Shown: positions 32,698 to 42,500 of the stretch, in pieces
Layout: each line of letters begins with the position of its first letter
Position numbering within the stretch: position 1 is the first letter of the stretch
Assembly (NCBI GenBank): GCA_036560485.1
Contig: DATBRC010000011.1
Coordinates: 1 to 45,412, forward strand
Length of the DNA: 45,412 nt
DNA from: DATBRC01 sp036560485
Lineage (GTDB): Bacteria > Pseudomonadota > Gammaproteobacteria > Burkholderiales > Burkholderiaceae_D
Direction of reading: 5' to 3'
Notes under the pieces: generated by a model
Seen by the model: only the letters and a program-made list of their open reading frames with translations
Database searches by the model: none
What the model was told of the DNA's origin: nothing
Program-made: the position numbers and the translations under genes

Positions 32698-33780
32698 TTA
32701 GGTTTTTCGCTCAACAACCTGCACCCGCGGCGCCAACGCACACATCAACTCATACCCAACCGTGCCGGCAGATTGCGCCACTTCATCTATCGGCAAACCT
32801 TCACCCCAAACTGTCACTTTGCTTCCAACACGTGCATTCGGAATCGTGCTGAGGTCCACCGTAATCATATCCATCGACACATTACCGACAATGCGAGTTT
32901 TAACACCGTCAACAATGATCGGCGTCCCGGTCGGGGCCAGGCGCGGATAGCCGTCAGCATAACCGCATGCAACCACGCCGATCTTCATCGGCTTGTCAGC
33001 GACAAAGCGGCTGCCATAACCAACCGCATCGCCCTTGCCAATATCCTGAATACCAATAATCTCGCTGGCAAGCGTCATCGCCGGACGCAGACCAAATTCC
33101 TGCGCGGTCTTGTTGCCCGGCGTGCCGCCATACAACATGATGCCGGGACGCACCCAATCGGCTGCGACTTCCGGATGTAACAAGTCTGCCGCGGAATTCG
33201 ACATACTGCGTTCGCCCATCAAGCCTTCGGTCGCCACATTAAAACGGCGCACTTGTTCAGCCAATGGCATTACGGCATTGCTACCAGTTTCCGAGTTAGC
33301 AAAATGCGTCATGAAACTGATGTTGCGTACTGCAGGCAGTGCACGTAGTCGGGTATAGGCAGCGCGATACGCTTCGGGCTTGAAACCCAAACGGTTCATT
33401 CCACTATTTAATTTAAGATGAATATCGATGGCAGATGTCAGCTTGGCCTTTTCCAGCATCTCGATTTGTTCCGTGCAATGAATCGCGATTTCCAGCTGAT
33501 GTTCAGCGACTACCGTCAAATCTGATGGAGAGAAACAACCTTCCAAAAGCAGGATCGGCTTTCGCCAACCCATCTGACGCAGCTTGACCGCGCCATCGAT
33601 TTCGATCAGGCCCAAACCATGCGCCGCACTAAAACCGCGCATGCCCCGCTCCAGACCATGCCCATATGCATTGGCTTTGACGATCGCCCAAATTTTAGAT
33701 TGCGGTGCACAACGTTGTGCAACTGCGAGGTTGTGTTGTAAAGCAGATAAATCAATCGTGGCTGTAAGTGGTCTTGGCAT
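32698..33780 (-). CDS. alr: Alanine racemase
   Basis: Alr interconverts L- and D-alanine with PLP, supplying D-alanine for peptidoglycan. The 360 residues open with MPRPLTATIDLSALQHNLA and the PLP lysine in WAIVKANAYGHG (Lys34). Further motifs are LKLNSGMNRLGF, VRPGIMLYGG, the catalytic tyrosine region AVGYGSRFV, and GNVSMDMITVDLS. The C-terminus ends near YELMCALAPRVQV, as is usual. It is divergent from lplT and 13 bp upstream of the AT-rich unknown gene. Confidence 0.96.
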   Translation of the reverse strand: MPRPLTATIDLSALQHNLAVAQRCAPQSKIWAIVKANAYGHGLERGMRGFSAAHGLGLIEIDGAVKLRQMGWRKPILLLEGCFSPSDLTVVAEHQLEIAIHCTEQIEMLEKAKLTSAIDIHLKLNSGMNRLGFKPEAYRAAYTRLRALPAVRNISFMTHFANSETGSNAVMPLAEQVRRFNVATEGLMGERSMSNSAADLLHPEVAADWVRPGIMLYGGTPGNKTAQEFGLRPAMTLASEIIGIQDIGKGDAVGYGSRFVADKPMKIGVVACGYADGYPRLAPTGTPIIVDGVKTRIVGNVSMDMITVDLSTIPNARVGSKVTVWGEGLPIDEVAQSAGTVGYELMCALAPRVQVVERKT

Positions 33781-33929
33781 GGGTACAATAAATATTCTGA
33801 ATTAAATGATTGAACTGCAATCACACTCGCATTTTACCGGACAGGACAAAAACGGGATCGATGAAATTTACAGATTCGTCATATTTTCATGGTATAAAGC
33901 AACTTAGAGACTTTTTGTAATAGATAAAC

Positions 33930-35204
33930 ATGCGAATGAATCGCGGCTTTTACACAATCATGGCGGCGCAGTTTTTTTCCTCGCTTGCCGACAACGCACT
34001 TCTGATTGTTGCCATCGCAGTACTCACCATCATGAAAGCACCGGCATGGATGACGCCGCTGCTTAAATTATTCTTTGTACTGTCCTACGTACTGCTGGCT
34101 GCCTTTGTCGGCGCCTTCGCTGATGCGATGCCAAAAGGCCGCGTCATGTTCATTTCAAATCTGGTCAAGATATTCGGTTGCTGCCTGATGTTTTTTGATG
34201 TCCATCCATTGGTTGCATATGGCATGGTGGGATTGGGTGCTGCCGCCTATTCTCCAGCAAAATATGGCATCCTGACTGAACTTCTTCCGCCTGAAAAATT
34301 GGTTGCTGCAAATGGCTGGATTGAGGGATTAACAGTCATATCCATCATTCTGGGTGTAGTAATAGGCGGCGCTTTAGGTAATCCACGCATCTCATCTGCC
34401 TTGTTGGGTATCGATATCCCCTTTATCGATACTGGCATCAATACACCGATCGAAGCTGCGCTGTCGATCATTATGCTGCTCTATTTGATTGCCGCACTGT
34501 TTAACCTGCATATCCCGATTACCAACGTTTGTTATCCTCATCAACAACGCAATCCCATCAAGCTCATTGCTGATTTTGCAAACTGTTATGCGGTACTGTG
34601 GAAAGACAAGCTTGGTCAGATTTCACTTGGCGTCACCACATTATTTTGGGGCGCAGGCGCCACATTGCAATTCATCGTGCTGAAATGGGCAGAAAGCTCT
34701 TTGCACATGACTACTTATAATGCACCGATTTTGCAGGGAATAACCGCAATTGGCGTTGCGCTGGGTGCCGTTGGCGCCGCCCGATTTGTCCCGCTTAAAA
34801 GATCGCTGACAGTCATGCCTTTGGGAATCGTGATGGGCATGGTCGTGATATCGATGACAATGGTTCACACAGTCTGGTTAGCCTATCTTTTGTTAATGAT
34901 TATTGGTGGCCTGTCAGGTTATTTTGTGGTGCCGATGAACGCACTACTGCAGCATCGCGGACATGTTTTATTGAGTGCAGGCCATTCCATCGCAGTGCAA
35001 AACTTTAATGAAAACCTGTCAGTACTGACAATGTTGGTATTGTATGCACTAATGATCATGCTGAACTTGCCGACCAATCTTGTCATTGTTTTATTTGGCT
35101 TGTTTGTATCCGGAACGATGTATTTCATGATGCGCAAACATGCAGCGAATCAGCTTGAACACGACTCTCTCGCATTGATCGGCGAAGAAAAACATTGCCC
35201 ATAA
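33930..35204 (+). CDS. lplT: Lysophospholipid transporter LplT
   Basis: LplT is a major-facilitator protein that flips lysophospholipids across the inner membrane for re-acylation. The 424 residues contain about twelve hydrophobic segments, beginning MAAQFFSSLADNALLIVAIAV, with the family-typical YSPAKYGILTELLPPEKLVAANGWIEG stretch after the fourth helix and VPMNALLQHRGH in the second half. In E. coli lplT is followed by aas; here no acyltransferase is fused or adjacent. A TATAAA at 33893-33898 is a possible -10. It converges with the DUF1853 gene with a 15-bp gap. Confidence 0.92.
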   Translation: MRMNRGFYTIMAAQFFSSLADNALLIVAIAVLTIMKAPAWMTPLLKLFFVLSYVLLAAFVGAFADAMPKGRVMFISNLVKIFGCCLMFFDVHPLVAYGMVGLGAAAYSPAKYGILTELLPPEKLVAANGWIEGLTVISIILGVVIGGALGNPRISSALLGIDIPFIDTGINTPIEAALSIIMLLYLIAALFNLHIPITNVCYPHQQRNPIKLIADFANCYAVLWKDKLGQISLGVTTLFWGAGATLQFIVLKWAESSLHMTTYNAPILQGITAIGVALGAVGAARFVPLKRSLTVMPLGIVMGMVVISMTMVHTVWLAYLLLMIIGGLSGYFVVPMNALLQHRGHVLLSAGHSIAVQNFNENLSVLTMLVLYALMIMLNLPTNLVIVLFGLFVSGTMYFMMRKHAANQLEHDSLALIGEEKHCP

Positions 35205-35219
35205 TTATTGCTGCGGTAT

Positions 35220-36215
35220 CTAGCTGGAATCTGCCAAGCTCACACGATCCAAATATTCTTTTGCCTTGGCAGGCCAATCGTCCGAAACAATAAATCCCCT
35301 ATCGATTTCAATTGCATCATCGTTATACCGGTCCAGAATAGCGACCAACAACGGGGCATCTTCATTTTCAAAATGCTGCCGGATTTTCTGTTGAAAAGAT
35401 TCGCTATCCGGCACTTGGACAAATGGTAGCTTTGCCGGTGCCAACCACCTCAACCTTGGCAAAATAATGGCGCGTTTCTTTTCTCCTAATTTCCATTCTG
35501 ATACCCGACACCAGAAACCGCGGCAATGCGCAATAGAAATGCCATCCATGATTTGCGCTGCGCTTTGATCGCGATTCGGTCCATGATAAAACAGCCAGCC
35601 CTTCACTAATGCCTGGGCAAATGTCACTGGTTGCGGCAAATGAATTTGCGCAGCGGGATGTTGAGCAAGCAATAATTGTTGCTCTAGGATTTTGTGCATT
35701 TTTGCGTTCAGCGTATCTGCCAGATTCGGGCCGACCAAACATTTTGAAGTGGATCCCGTCTCGTCGGAGGCCAGCAAATAAAATTTGGTCGCAAATTCCC
35801 AATGCACTAATCCATCATGGTCACGTAATAAAAAATCAAATTCTCCTACCGTACCGTTATCGGATGATTGCACTTGCACGCTGTGTGCAATCAACGTTCC
35901 TTGCTGCTGGAAATAAAAAGTCATCAGCCTTTCAGCGTAATATCCCAACCGGTATGTCGGTCTTTCTTTATCAATGGCTGCTTGCAATTGCGTCGGATCA
36001 CGATCCAATGCTGCAAGCCAGTCATGCGTTGCAGATACGTTGCGATCTACCAAGGTTCCAATTTTTCCGCTCCATTGGGACGCATGCACATCGAGTAAAT
36101 CAGGTGAATCCAGCAACCACGCCAACGCGCGCACATGCGGATTACTCAGGTGATTCCAGCGCCGATGAAATTGCGCTTGAAAAGATTCAGTCAGTTGATT
36201 GAGAGCGGGCGGCAT
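35220..36215 (-). CDS. DUF1853 family protein
   Basis: This 331-residue protein starts MPPALNQLTESFQAQFHRRWNHL and contains the stretches PHVRALAWLLDSPDLLD, LGYYAERLMTFYFQ, VGEFDFLLRD and VHWEFATKFYL, which I associate with the DUF1853 family. The E-x-D plus E-x-K pattern in EFDFLL...HWEFATKFYL resembles the PD-(D/E)XK nuclease core, so a nuclease-like fold is possible (inference). No signal peptide or membrane segment is present. Its first 29 bases overlap the end of the uracil-DNA glycosylase gene, indicating an operon with a DNA-repair enzyme. Confidence 0.82.
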   Translation of the reverse strand: MPPALNQLTESFQAQFHRRWNHLSNPHVRALAWLLDSPDLLDVHASQWSGKIGTLVDRNVSATHDWLAALDRDPTQLQAAIDKERPTYRLGYYAERLMTFYFQQQGTLIAHSVQVQSSDNGTVGEFDFLLRDHDGLVHWEFATKFYLLASDETGSTSKCLVGPNLADTLNAKMHKILEQQLLLAQHPAAQIHLPQPVTFAQALVKGWLFYHGPNRDQSAAQIMDGISIAHCRGFWCRVSEWKLGEKKRAIILPRLRWLAPAKLPFVQVPDSESFQQKIRQHFENEDAPLLVAILDRYNDDAIEIDRGFIVSDDWPAKAKEYLDRVSLADSS

Positions 36216-36951
36216 AGGTGCTCATTGCCAGACACAGGTCACGCCATGTCTTGCTCTTGTCTTCCAGCTTGCGCAACAGATAAGCCGGATGGTAAGTCAC
36301 GACGAGAGGTAAATCTGCAAATCGATGCACCTTCCCGCGCAGCTGTGCTACCGAAGCATTTGCATCCACCCCCAACAGTGACACCGCCGCCGTTTTACCT
36401 AATGCGACAATCACAGTCGGCTGTATCAATGCAATTTGCCGTTCAAGGTAAGGCATGCAAGCTGCACTTTCTTCAGGTGTCGGCGGACGATCACGGCCAT
36501 CTGCGCCGGTCGGCCGGCATTTGACGATATTGGCAATATAAGTGTTGATACCACGCTTGAGTCCCATCGCAAGCAGCATATTATCGAGCAATTTGCCAGC
36601 TGGACCGACGAATGGTTCGCCTTGCAAATCCTCATTGCGCCCGGGACCTTCACCGACGAAGAGCCACTTTGCCTTGACATCGCCGGTGCCGAATACTGTT
36701 TGAGTACGTCCGTGGCACAAATCACATTTAGTACATCCGGCTACAACCGCCCTCAATTGTGCCCAATCCATTGTTGCCACATCATCTGCATTCGGCGAGG
36801 CAGAGGAAACAGGCAAAATTTCTGACTCGCTCTTTAACGGAATTTTCTGATCTAGTCCGGGTAAATTCTCACTGGCATCGCGCCGCTGCCAGACGGGACC
36901 TATTCCCATCTCTGCCAGAAAAATTTCCCTACGATTTGCTGTAGACGTCAT
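36187..36951 (-). CDS. Uracil-DNA glycosylase, family 4/5 iron-sulfur type
   Basis: The enzyme removes uracil from DNA after cytosine deamination. The 254-residue protein has an N-terminal extension of about 75 residues, then the iron-sulfur cysteines in CTKCDLC, the active-site motif GEGPGRNEDLQGEPFVGPAG, a third cysteine in NIVKCRP and a fourth in SAACMPYL, and the leucine-loop motif VTYHPAYLLR. These are features of the Fe-S uracil-DNA glycosylases originally named as phage SPO1 polymerase-like. It overlaps rimI upstream by four bases and DUF1853 downstream by 29. Confidence 0.92.
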   Translation of the reverse strand: MTSTANRREIFLAEMGIGPVWQRRDASENLPGLDQKIPLKSESEILPVSSASPNADDVATMDWAQLRAVVAGCTKCDLCHGRTQTVFGTGDVKAKWLFVGEGPGRNEDLQGEPFVGPAGKLLDNMLLAMGLKRGINTYIANIVKCRPTGADGRDRPPTPEESAACMPYLERQIALIQPTVIVALGKTAAVSLLGVDANASVAQLRGKVHRFADLPLVVTYHPAYLLRKLEDKSKTWRDLCLAMSTYAARSQSTD

Positions 36952-37436
36952 AAAGGCAGCCTCATCACAATGGCATCTTCACGTGCATTGTTTGCATCCG
37001 GATAGTATCCCTTGCGCAAACCGATTTGCGTAAATCCATAACGCTTGTATATCGCTAATGCCTGCACATTCGACGGTCTCACTTCCAACAGCACTGAACT
37101 CATGCCATTCTCCTGCGCAAGTGAAACAACTTTATCCAATAATTTTCTACCGATGCCTTGGCCTTGCAAATCGGCGCGTACCGAGACATTCAGCAAATGT
37201 GCTTCATCAACGATCAACATCACCAGGAAATATCCTGCCAACATGCCCGACTCATCGCGCAAGGTCCACGTTTCATAACCGCTCGAAAATGAATCCAGAA
37301 AATTCCCGCGCGTCCATGGGTGAGGATAGACATCGTTCTCGATTAGCAGAATTTCATCCAGATCATCCACTGTCATCCGTGAAAAATACGTAAACGTGGA
37401 ATTTCCCGATGCTCTTGAAGTAGGAACTGAACTCAC
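36948..37436 (-). CDS. rimI: Ribosomal protein S18-alanine N-acetyltransferase RimI
   Basis: RimI acetylates the N-terminal alanine of ribosomal protein S18. The 162-residue GNAT protein has the substrate region ENDVYPHPWTRGNF, the acetyl-CoA binding loop VRADLQGQGIGRKLLDKVV, and the C-terminal EVRPSNVQALAIYKRYGFTQIG. It begins with GTG overlapping the tsaB stop (GTGA), giving an N-terminus about 15-20 residues longer than usual; the ATG at 37376 is an alternative start. tsaB-rimI pairing is common in proteobacteria. Confidence 0.93.
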   Translation of the reverse strand: MSSVPTSRASGNSTFTYFSRMTVDDLDEILLIENDVYPHPWTRGNFLDSFSSGYETWTLRDESGMLAGYFLVMLIVDEAHLLNVSVRADLQGQGIGRKLLDKVVSLAQENGMSSVLLEVRPSNVQALAIYKRYGFTQIGLRKGYYPDANNAREDAIVMRLPL

Positions 37437-38131
37437 GCCGTCACCTTGGTTGCTTTTAAAGCTCGTTCATTGGTGGTCAACGCAACTTTATTGCGCAAAT
37501 AAAATGGTTGCGCATCTTGTGCTGCAACCGTATTGCCAAGTTTGAATGCAACTTGCGCTAAACGTGCAACTTGTTCTGCATGAGGCATGATATTTGGCAC
37601 AGCATTTTTTGCAAAAGTGCATGGCTCGAAGTCGTTAGCATAAGCAATCAATCCGTTACCGCAAGCGACAACCTGCCCTAGCGGCAAGACTGCCGATGGT
37701 AATGACAAGCTGGGTTGAATCACCACTTGCCATCCATCGAGATAGCGGTACTGCGCCCAATACACTTCACCCATGCGAGCATCCAATATGGCCAGCACAT
37801 CCGTCGCACCAGACCTGTCGCGACAAGCTTGTGCCATTGCCTCCAGTGTCGATACTGCAACCACCGGCAAATCAGCTCCGAATGCCAATCCCTGCACAAC
37901 ACCACAAGCTGTCCGCACACCCGTAAACGAACCAGGCCCGGCGCCAAATGCAATTGCATCACATTGCGCCAAGCTGATACCCGCTTCTGCCAGCAAATTT
38001 TGCAGCATTGGCAAAACGGTTTGCGAATGCGTTTGCAAGCCGGACGCTTCACGCGTCAGCATTTGATCGTCGCGCAACAACGCAACTGACGCAAGTTCGG
38101 ATGAGGTTTCAATGGCGATAATCGTGGGCAT
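37433..38131 (-). CDS. tsaB: tRNA threonylcarbamoyladenosine biosynthesis protein TsaB
   Basis: TsaB is the scaffold partner of TsaD in forming t6A at position 37 of ANN-reading tRNAs. The 232 residues have the ASKHA-fold start IIAIETSSELASVALL, then HSQTVLPMLQNLL, and the highly conserved GAGPGSFTGVRTACGVVQGLAFG at about residues 68-90. It is shorter than TsaD and lacks that protein's metal histidines, as expected. First gene of a leftward four-gene overlapping operon. Confidence 0.95.
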   Translation of the reverse strand: MPTIIAIETSSELASVALLRDDQMLTREASGLQTHSQTVLPMLQNLLAEAGISLAQCDAIAFGAGPGSFTGVRTACGVVQGLAFGADLPVVAVSTLEAMAQACRDRSGATDVLAILDARMGEVYWAQYRYLDGWQVVIQPSLSLPSAVLPLGQVVACGNGLIAYANDFEPCTFAKNAVPNIMPHAEQVARLAQVAFKLGNTVAAQDAQPFYLRNKVALTTNERALKATKVTA

Positions 38132-38216
38132 GCCGCATTTTACCGTGCCGGCCTGGATATTTCACTTTGCGAAAGAAGATAATTACATTGCCTGATGGCA
38201 GAGTAAAATAACGCCC

Positions 38217-38642
38217 ATGCCAAGCCTGTCTCTTGAAAATGACAACCGCGAACAAATTGCGGAATTGCTCAATAACGACCGTTGGGTTGTAGCGTGCCTA
38301 TGCGCCGCATGGTGCGATGCCTGCCGTAACTATCGCACCAGTTTCGATGCATGGGCAGCAGATCATCCAGACAAATATTTCATCTGGATCGATATTGAAG
38401 ACCAAGCGGATGTGGTCGGCGATATCGATGTTGAAAATTTCCCTACGCTTTTGATTCAGCGTGGCGACATCGTTGCGTTCTTCGGAACTGTTTTGCCTGA
38501 TGTTAAAGTGGCTAACCGACTCTTGACGGCACAAGTAGAAAAAAACGATTCGGAATTGCAAACTCAAGCAATCAGCAATCCGGAACGAAAAAACTGGCAA
38601 CTCAATTGCAATTTGCGCCAACGATTAAATGATCTATTGTAA
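38217..38642 (+). CDS. Thioredoxin-family protein
   Basis: A 141-residue cytoplasmic thioredoxin-fold protein with active site AAWCDACRNY at about residues 31-40 (CDAC instead of the classic CGPC), followed by KYFIWIDIEDQ, the cis-proline strand VENFPTLLIQRGD and a C-terminal extension of about 40 residues. No signal peptide is present. The substrate is unknown. It stands between the tsaB operon (divergent) and the DUF1993 gene downstream. Confidence 0.88.
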   Translation: MPSLSLENDNREQIAELLNNDRWVVACLCAAWCDACRNYRTSFDAWAADHPDKYFIWIDIEDQADVVGDIDVENFPTLLIQRGDIVAFFGTVLPDVKVANRLLTAQVEKNDSELQTQAISNPERKNWQLNCNLRQRLNDLL

Positions 38643-38738
38643 TCATTGACAGTCTCAAGCTTGACGCTCTCATCCAGCGCCTCTGCAAAAAACAGCACCG
38701 CTTGCTATGATCACTGCACATTTCAACAGGAGACCGCC

Positions 38739-39257
38739 ATGCCCCATTCCGCTTCTATTTCGATGTACACAGCTTCTGTTCCCGTCTTTAAACATATCCT
38801 CGGCAGTTTAAGTGCGATTCTTGATAAGGCTGAAGCGCATGCCAATGAGAAGAAAATAGAACACAATGCTCTTATACAAGCACGCCTGTTCCCCGACATG
38901 TTTACCATGCGTCGCCAAGTCTTGATTGCTGCTGATTTCGCCAAAGGAACCTGCGCACGTTTGGCAGGCGTTGAAGTACCAAAATATGAAGATAACGAAC
39001 AAACTTTTGATGAACTGAGAGCGCGGATCGCAAAGACGCTCGCATTTATCGACACGCTCACGGCTGAACAAATCAATGGCAGCGAAGAGCGCGATATTAC
39101 AGCGCAGGCTGGCCCTAATACCCTGCACTTCAAAGGTCTGCATTATTTACTGCACTACGCCATGCCCAATTTTTATTTCCACGTCACCACTGCTTACGCA
39201 ATCTTGCGCCACAATGGTGTCGAATTGGGCAAACGCGATTATGTCGGACCGTTTTAA
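38739..39257 (+). CDS. DUF1993 family protein
   Basis: The 172-residue protein begins MPHSASISMYTASVPVFKHILG at an ATG preceded by AGGAGA at 38728. It contains RLFPDMFTMRRQVLIAADFAKGTCARLAG, FDELRARIAKTLAFI and the C-terminal FHVTTAYAILRHNGVELGKRDYVG, which match what I know of the DUF1993 family, a DinB-like helical bundle group. Function is unknown. The frame is open back to 38646 without a better start. A hairpin follows the stop. Confidence 0.85.
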   Translation: MPHSASISMYTASVPVFKHILGSLSAILDKAEAHANEKKIEHNALIQARLFPDMFTMRRQVLIAADFAKGTCARLAGVEVPKYEDNEQTFDELRARIAKTLAFIDTLTAEQINGSEERDITAQAGPNTLHFKGLHYLLHYAMPNFYFHVTTAYAILRHNGVELGKRDYVGPF

Positions 39258-39278
39258 ACAACCAGGCTCAATCGACTA

Positions 39279-39311
39279 TTCAAGGTTGCGATGCCAAACT
39301 GCAACCCTGAA
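39279..39311 (+). terminator. Possible weak terminator or hairpin after the DUF1993 gene
   Basis: TTCAAGGTTGC and GCAACCCTGAA pair at 10 of 11 positions around an 11-base loop. The following bases (TATTGTTTC) are only moderately T-rich. The rest of 39312-39528 is AT-rich, contains no gene, and holds candidate promoter elements for vgrG. Confidence 0.4.
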
Positions 39312-39448
39312 TATTGTTTCATCCCAATTCAATCCTTCCTTAGCCTGATCGTACCTGCTCCTCTCTCTATTCATTAGCCGATATCTTGGCAGCAACTATC
39401 TGGCATGTTCATTTGCAGCAATTTGACATCAAAGCAATGAGATTTTGG

Positions 39449-39477
39449 TTGCCAATTAATTAATATCATGATTAAAT
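39449..39477 (+). promoter_or_regulatory. Possible vgrG promoter
   Basis: TTGCCA (39449-39454) and TTAAAT (39472-39477) are spaced by 17 bp in an AT-rich tract 50 bp before vgrG. A perfect TTGACA at 39423 has no matching -10. The call is tentative. Confidence 0.3.
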
Positions 39478-39528
39478 ATGTTGATAAAGAAATAACATAA
39501 CTCCAACCAAGCGAGAGACTACTTCCTA

Positions 39529-42500
39529 ATGTTAGAGGCAATTCAAAGTATAAGTAGCCTCATCAGCCAGCTTGTCAGCTTTTCGTCTGACACACGCCTT
39601 TACGATATCGATACACCGCTAAGTTCGGACAAACTTATCGTTGAAAATTTCGTTGCTAAAGAAGAAGTTTCTGGTCTATATCAATTCCAGATCAATTGCC
39701 TTTCCACCGATACGCATATCGAGCTGAAAAGTTTGCTTGGTCAACAAATAGCATTTAAAACAAAACTGGCCGATGGCACCTACAACACGCGTACTGGTTG
39801 GGTTTCGCAAGCTGCACAATTGGGTTCTGATGGCGGATTGGCACGATATCGATTAACGATGGTGCCTTGGTTGTGGCTTGCTACCCAACGCAGAACGTCT
39901 CGCGTGTTTCAGGAAAAATCCGTCCTTCAAATTATCGAGGAAGTGCTTTCCGGCGATGCACCGCGCAATAACTGGCGCATTACTTCTGATGTAGAAAACT
40001 TCCTTTCCAAGATCCGCATCCGCAGTTATTGCTGCCAATATCGTGAAACTGATTACGCGTTCTTGACGCGTATTCTGGCCGAAGAAGGCATCGGGTTTTA
40101 TTTTGAAGAAGATGACAGCGGCGGCAGTCTGTCCAAACAACGTCTGGTGCTGTTTGCCGACTCGACGCAATTCACGGAAGACTATTCTTCCAGCCATGCC
40201 AATGGTGGCAAAGGCATTCGCTTCCATCGCAATGCCGCAGTCGAAGTACAAGACACCATTCAGCAAATGGGCGCAGAACGTATTTCACAAGCAGAACTGA
40301 CGACGATCTCCGGTTGGGACTATCAATCCAAGAGCGTGATTTCCGCTTCGCTGCCAACTGTGCACCCGACTGTCAATAAAGAAGCGCCGCAAATCGAATC
40401 ATGCGACTGGCTTGGCATTTACCCGTTCAGCACGCAAGACGAAGCTGAACATTATGTACGCATCCTGCGCGAAGCAGCCGATTGCCGCACCAAGACATGG
40501 TTCGGCCAAAGCACGGTGCGCACTTTCCGCCCAGGCACGGTATTCGAGTTGACGCAAAGCGCATTCGATCCCATCGCATTGCTGGGCCAAACCAGTAGTG
40601 CGCCAAAAGAGCATCGCTTCGCATTAATGGGTGTGTTGCATGCGGGCGTGAATAATTTACCTTCCGGATTAAAAAACAATCTGCAAACGCGCCTTGGCAC
40701 ATCACCTACTCATGAAGCCGATCAATCGGGACCATCATGGCGCAACGATGGTTTGCATGCGCCGCAATGCGTGCGCGGATTCGATCTTCGCCATGGCACA
40801 CAGACTGCAACGGCTCATCCATTAAACCAGACAATCGCGTCAGCCCATCTATCCGAAACATCATGGGATGAATTGCTGGAACAAGCAGAAACAACCGGCT
40901 ATGCCAATCGCTTCACCAGCATTCGCTCCGATATTCCATGGCGCCCTGCTCTGCAAGATGGCACCGGTGCTCTACTCAATCCGAAGCCAACCGCACTCGG
41001 CCCGCAAACTGCAATCGTAGTCGGCCCTGATGGCAGCACCGCCGACGCCGGCACTGTGCACACTGACGCGCTGGGCCGCATCCGCATTCGCTATCATTGG
41101 CAACAAGGGGAAAGCAATACGTGCTGGGTACGCGTCGCACAACTGTTTGCCGGTCCGGGTTATGGCGCGCAATTCATTCCACGCATCGGGCAGGAAGTGC
41201 TGGTCAAATTCTTCGGCAACGATATCGATCGCCCGATCGTCAACGGCGTGTTGTACAACGGCCAGGGTCAGGACGATTCATCCGCTTTCGCCGCCGCAAA
41301 AGATCACGGCCCTGCCGGACAAGACAACAAGATCGGCAATGGCGCATCGCCTGCATGGCACGGCGCTGCAGCGGGTGAACACGGTCATGCTGGTTATCTA
41401 TCCGGCTTCAAGAGCGTCGCGCACGGTGCTGATGGATTGGCAAACCAATCCAATCAACTGGTATTTGATGACACCACCGGACGCTTGCGTACCCAATTGG
41501 CGACCGACTCCGCCGGCACACAATTGAATCTCGGTCACATGATCCATCAAGCTGACAACTATCGCGGCAGCTTCCGCGGTACCGGCTGGGAAATGCGCAC
41601 CGATGCATACGGCGCCATCCGCGCAGGCAAAGGTTTGCTGATAACTACCTATTACGGCACCGCACCGGACGGCAAACCGGAACCCGCAGGCGAAAATACA
41701 GCCGGCATCGCATTACTCAAACAAGCGCAAGGATTTGCCGATACCTTCAACGGCGCCGCCACAACGCATCAAACGGTACAAATGATTGCCGCAAAAGGCG
41801 ACAAGACTTTGAATCAGGGCAAGAGCGAAAGCGCGTTGGATGACAAATTGCCGCCACTGGCCGCCATGCTGAAAAAAGTTTCCGGCCAAGTCAGCGCACA
41901 AGACGGCAGCGAAGATGGCGGCGACAAAAAAATCCCGCACAGCACAGCACCGATTATTACCGTCGCAGCACAAGCAGGATTGGGCATGACTGCATCGGAT
42001 GGCTTGCACTATGCAGCCGGAGAAGCCGCACACTTCGCCAGCGGACGCGATACCAATGTCGCCGTCGGCGAAGCAATGACCATGCATAGCGGCCAAGCGA
42101 TCGGCATCCTGGCAGGAGCAGTCAGTGCGGGCGAAGGCGATACAGGCATCAAACTGTATGCAGGACAAGGCGACGTGGACTTGCAAGCGCAAAGCGACAC
42201 GATGACGTTCGCTTCCAAAGACTTGCTGAAAATGATTTCGGCCAACAGCCATCTCGATTTTGCAGCAGCCAAGAGCATTACGCTTTGCGTGGAAGGCGGT
42301 GCATCGCTGACGATTGATGGCGGCAACATCACATTTGCTTGCCCAGGACTGCTTTCAATCAAGTCCAGTTCCAAGAGTTTTACGGGACCGACCAGTCAGA
42401 GTTATGCGTTGCCTGTGATGCCTGCATCACAATTAGGCGAGGCAAAATTTGAATTAAGTCTGCAGGATATTCCGGGGATGCACGGAGCGGTGCCAGCCGG

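Noticed and set aside
41713..42252. 180-residue open frame opposite vgrG
   Set aside because: It is a cysteine-rich shadow of the repetitive DUF2345 region, with no start context.
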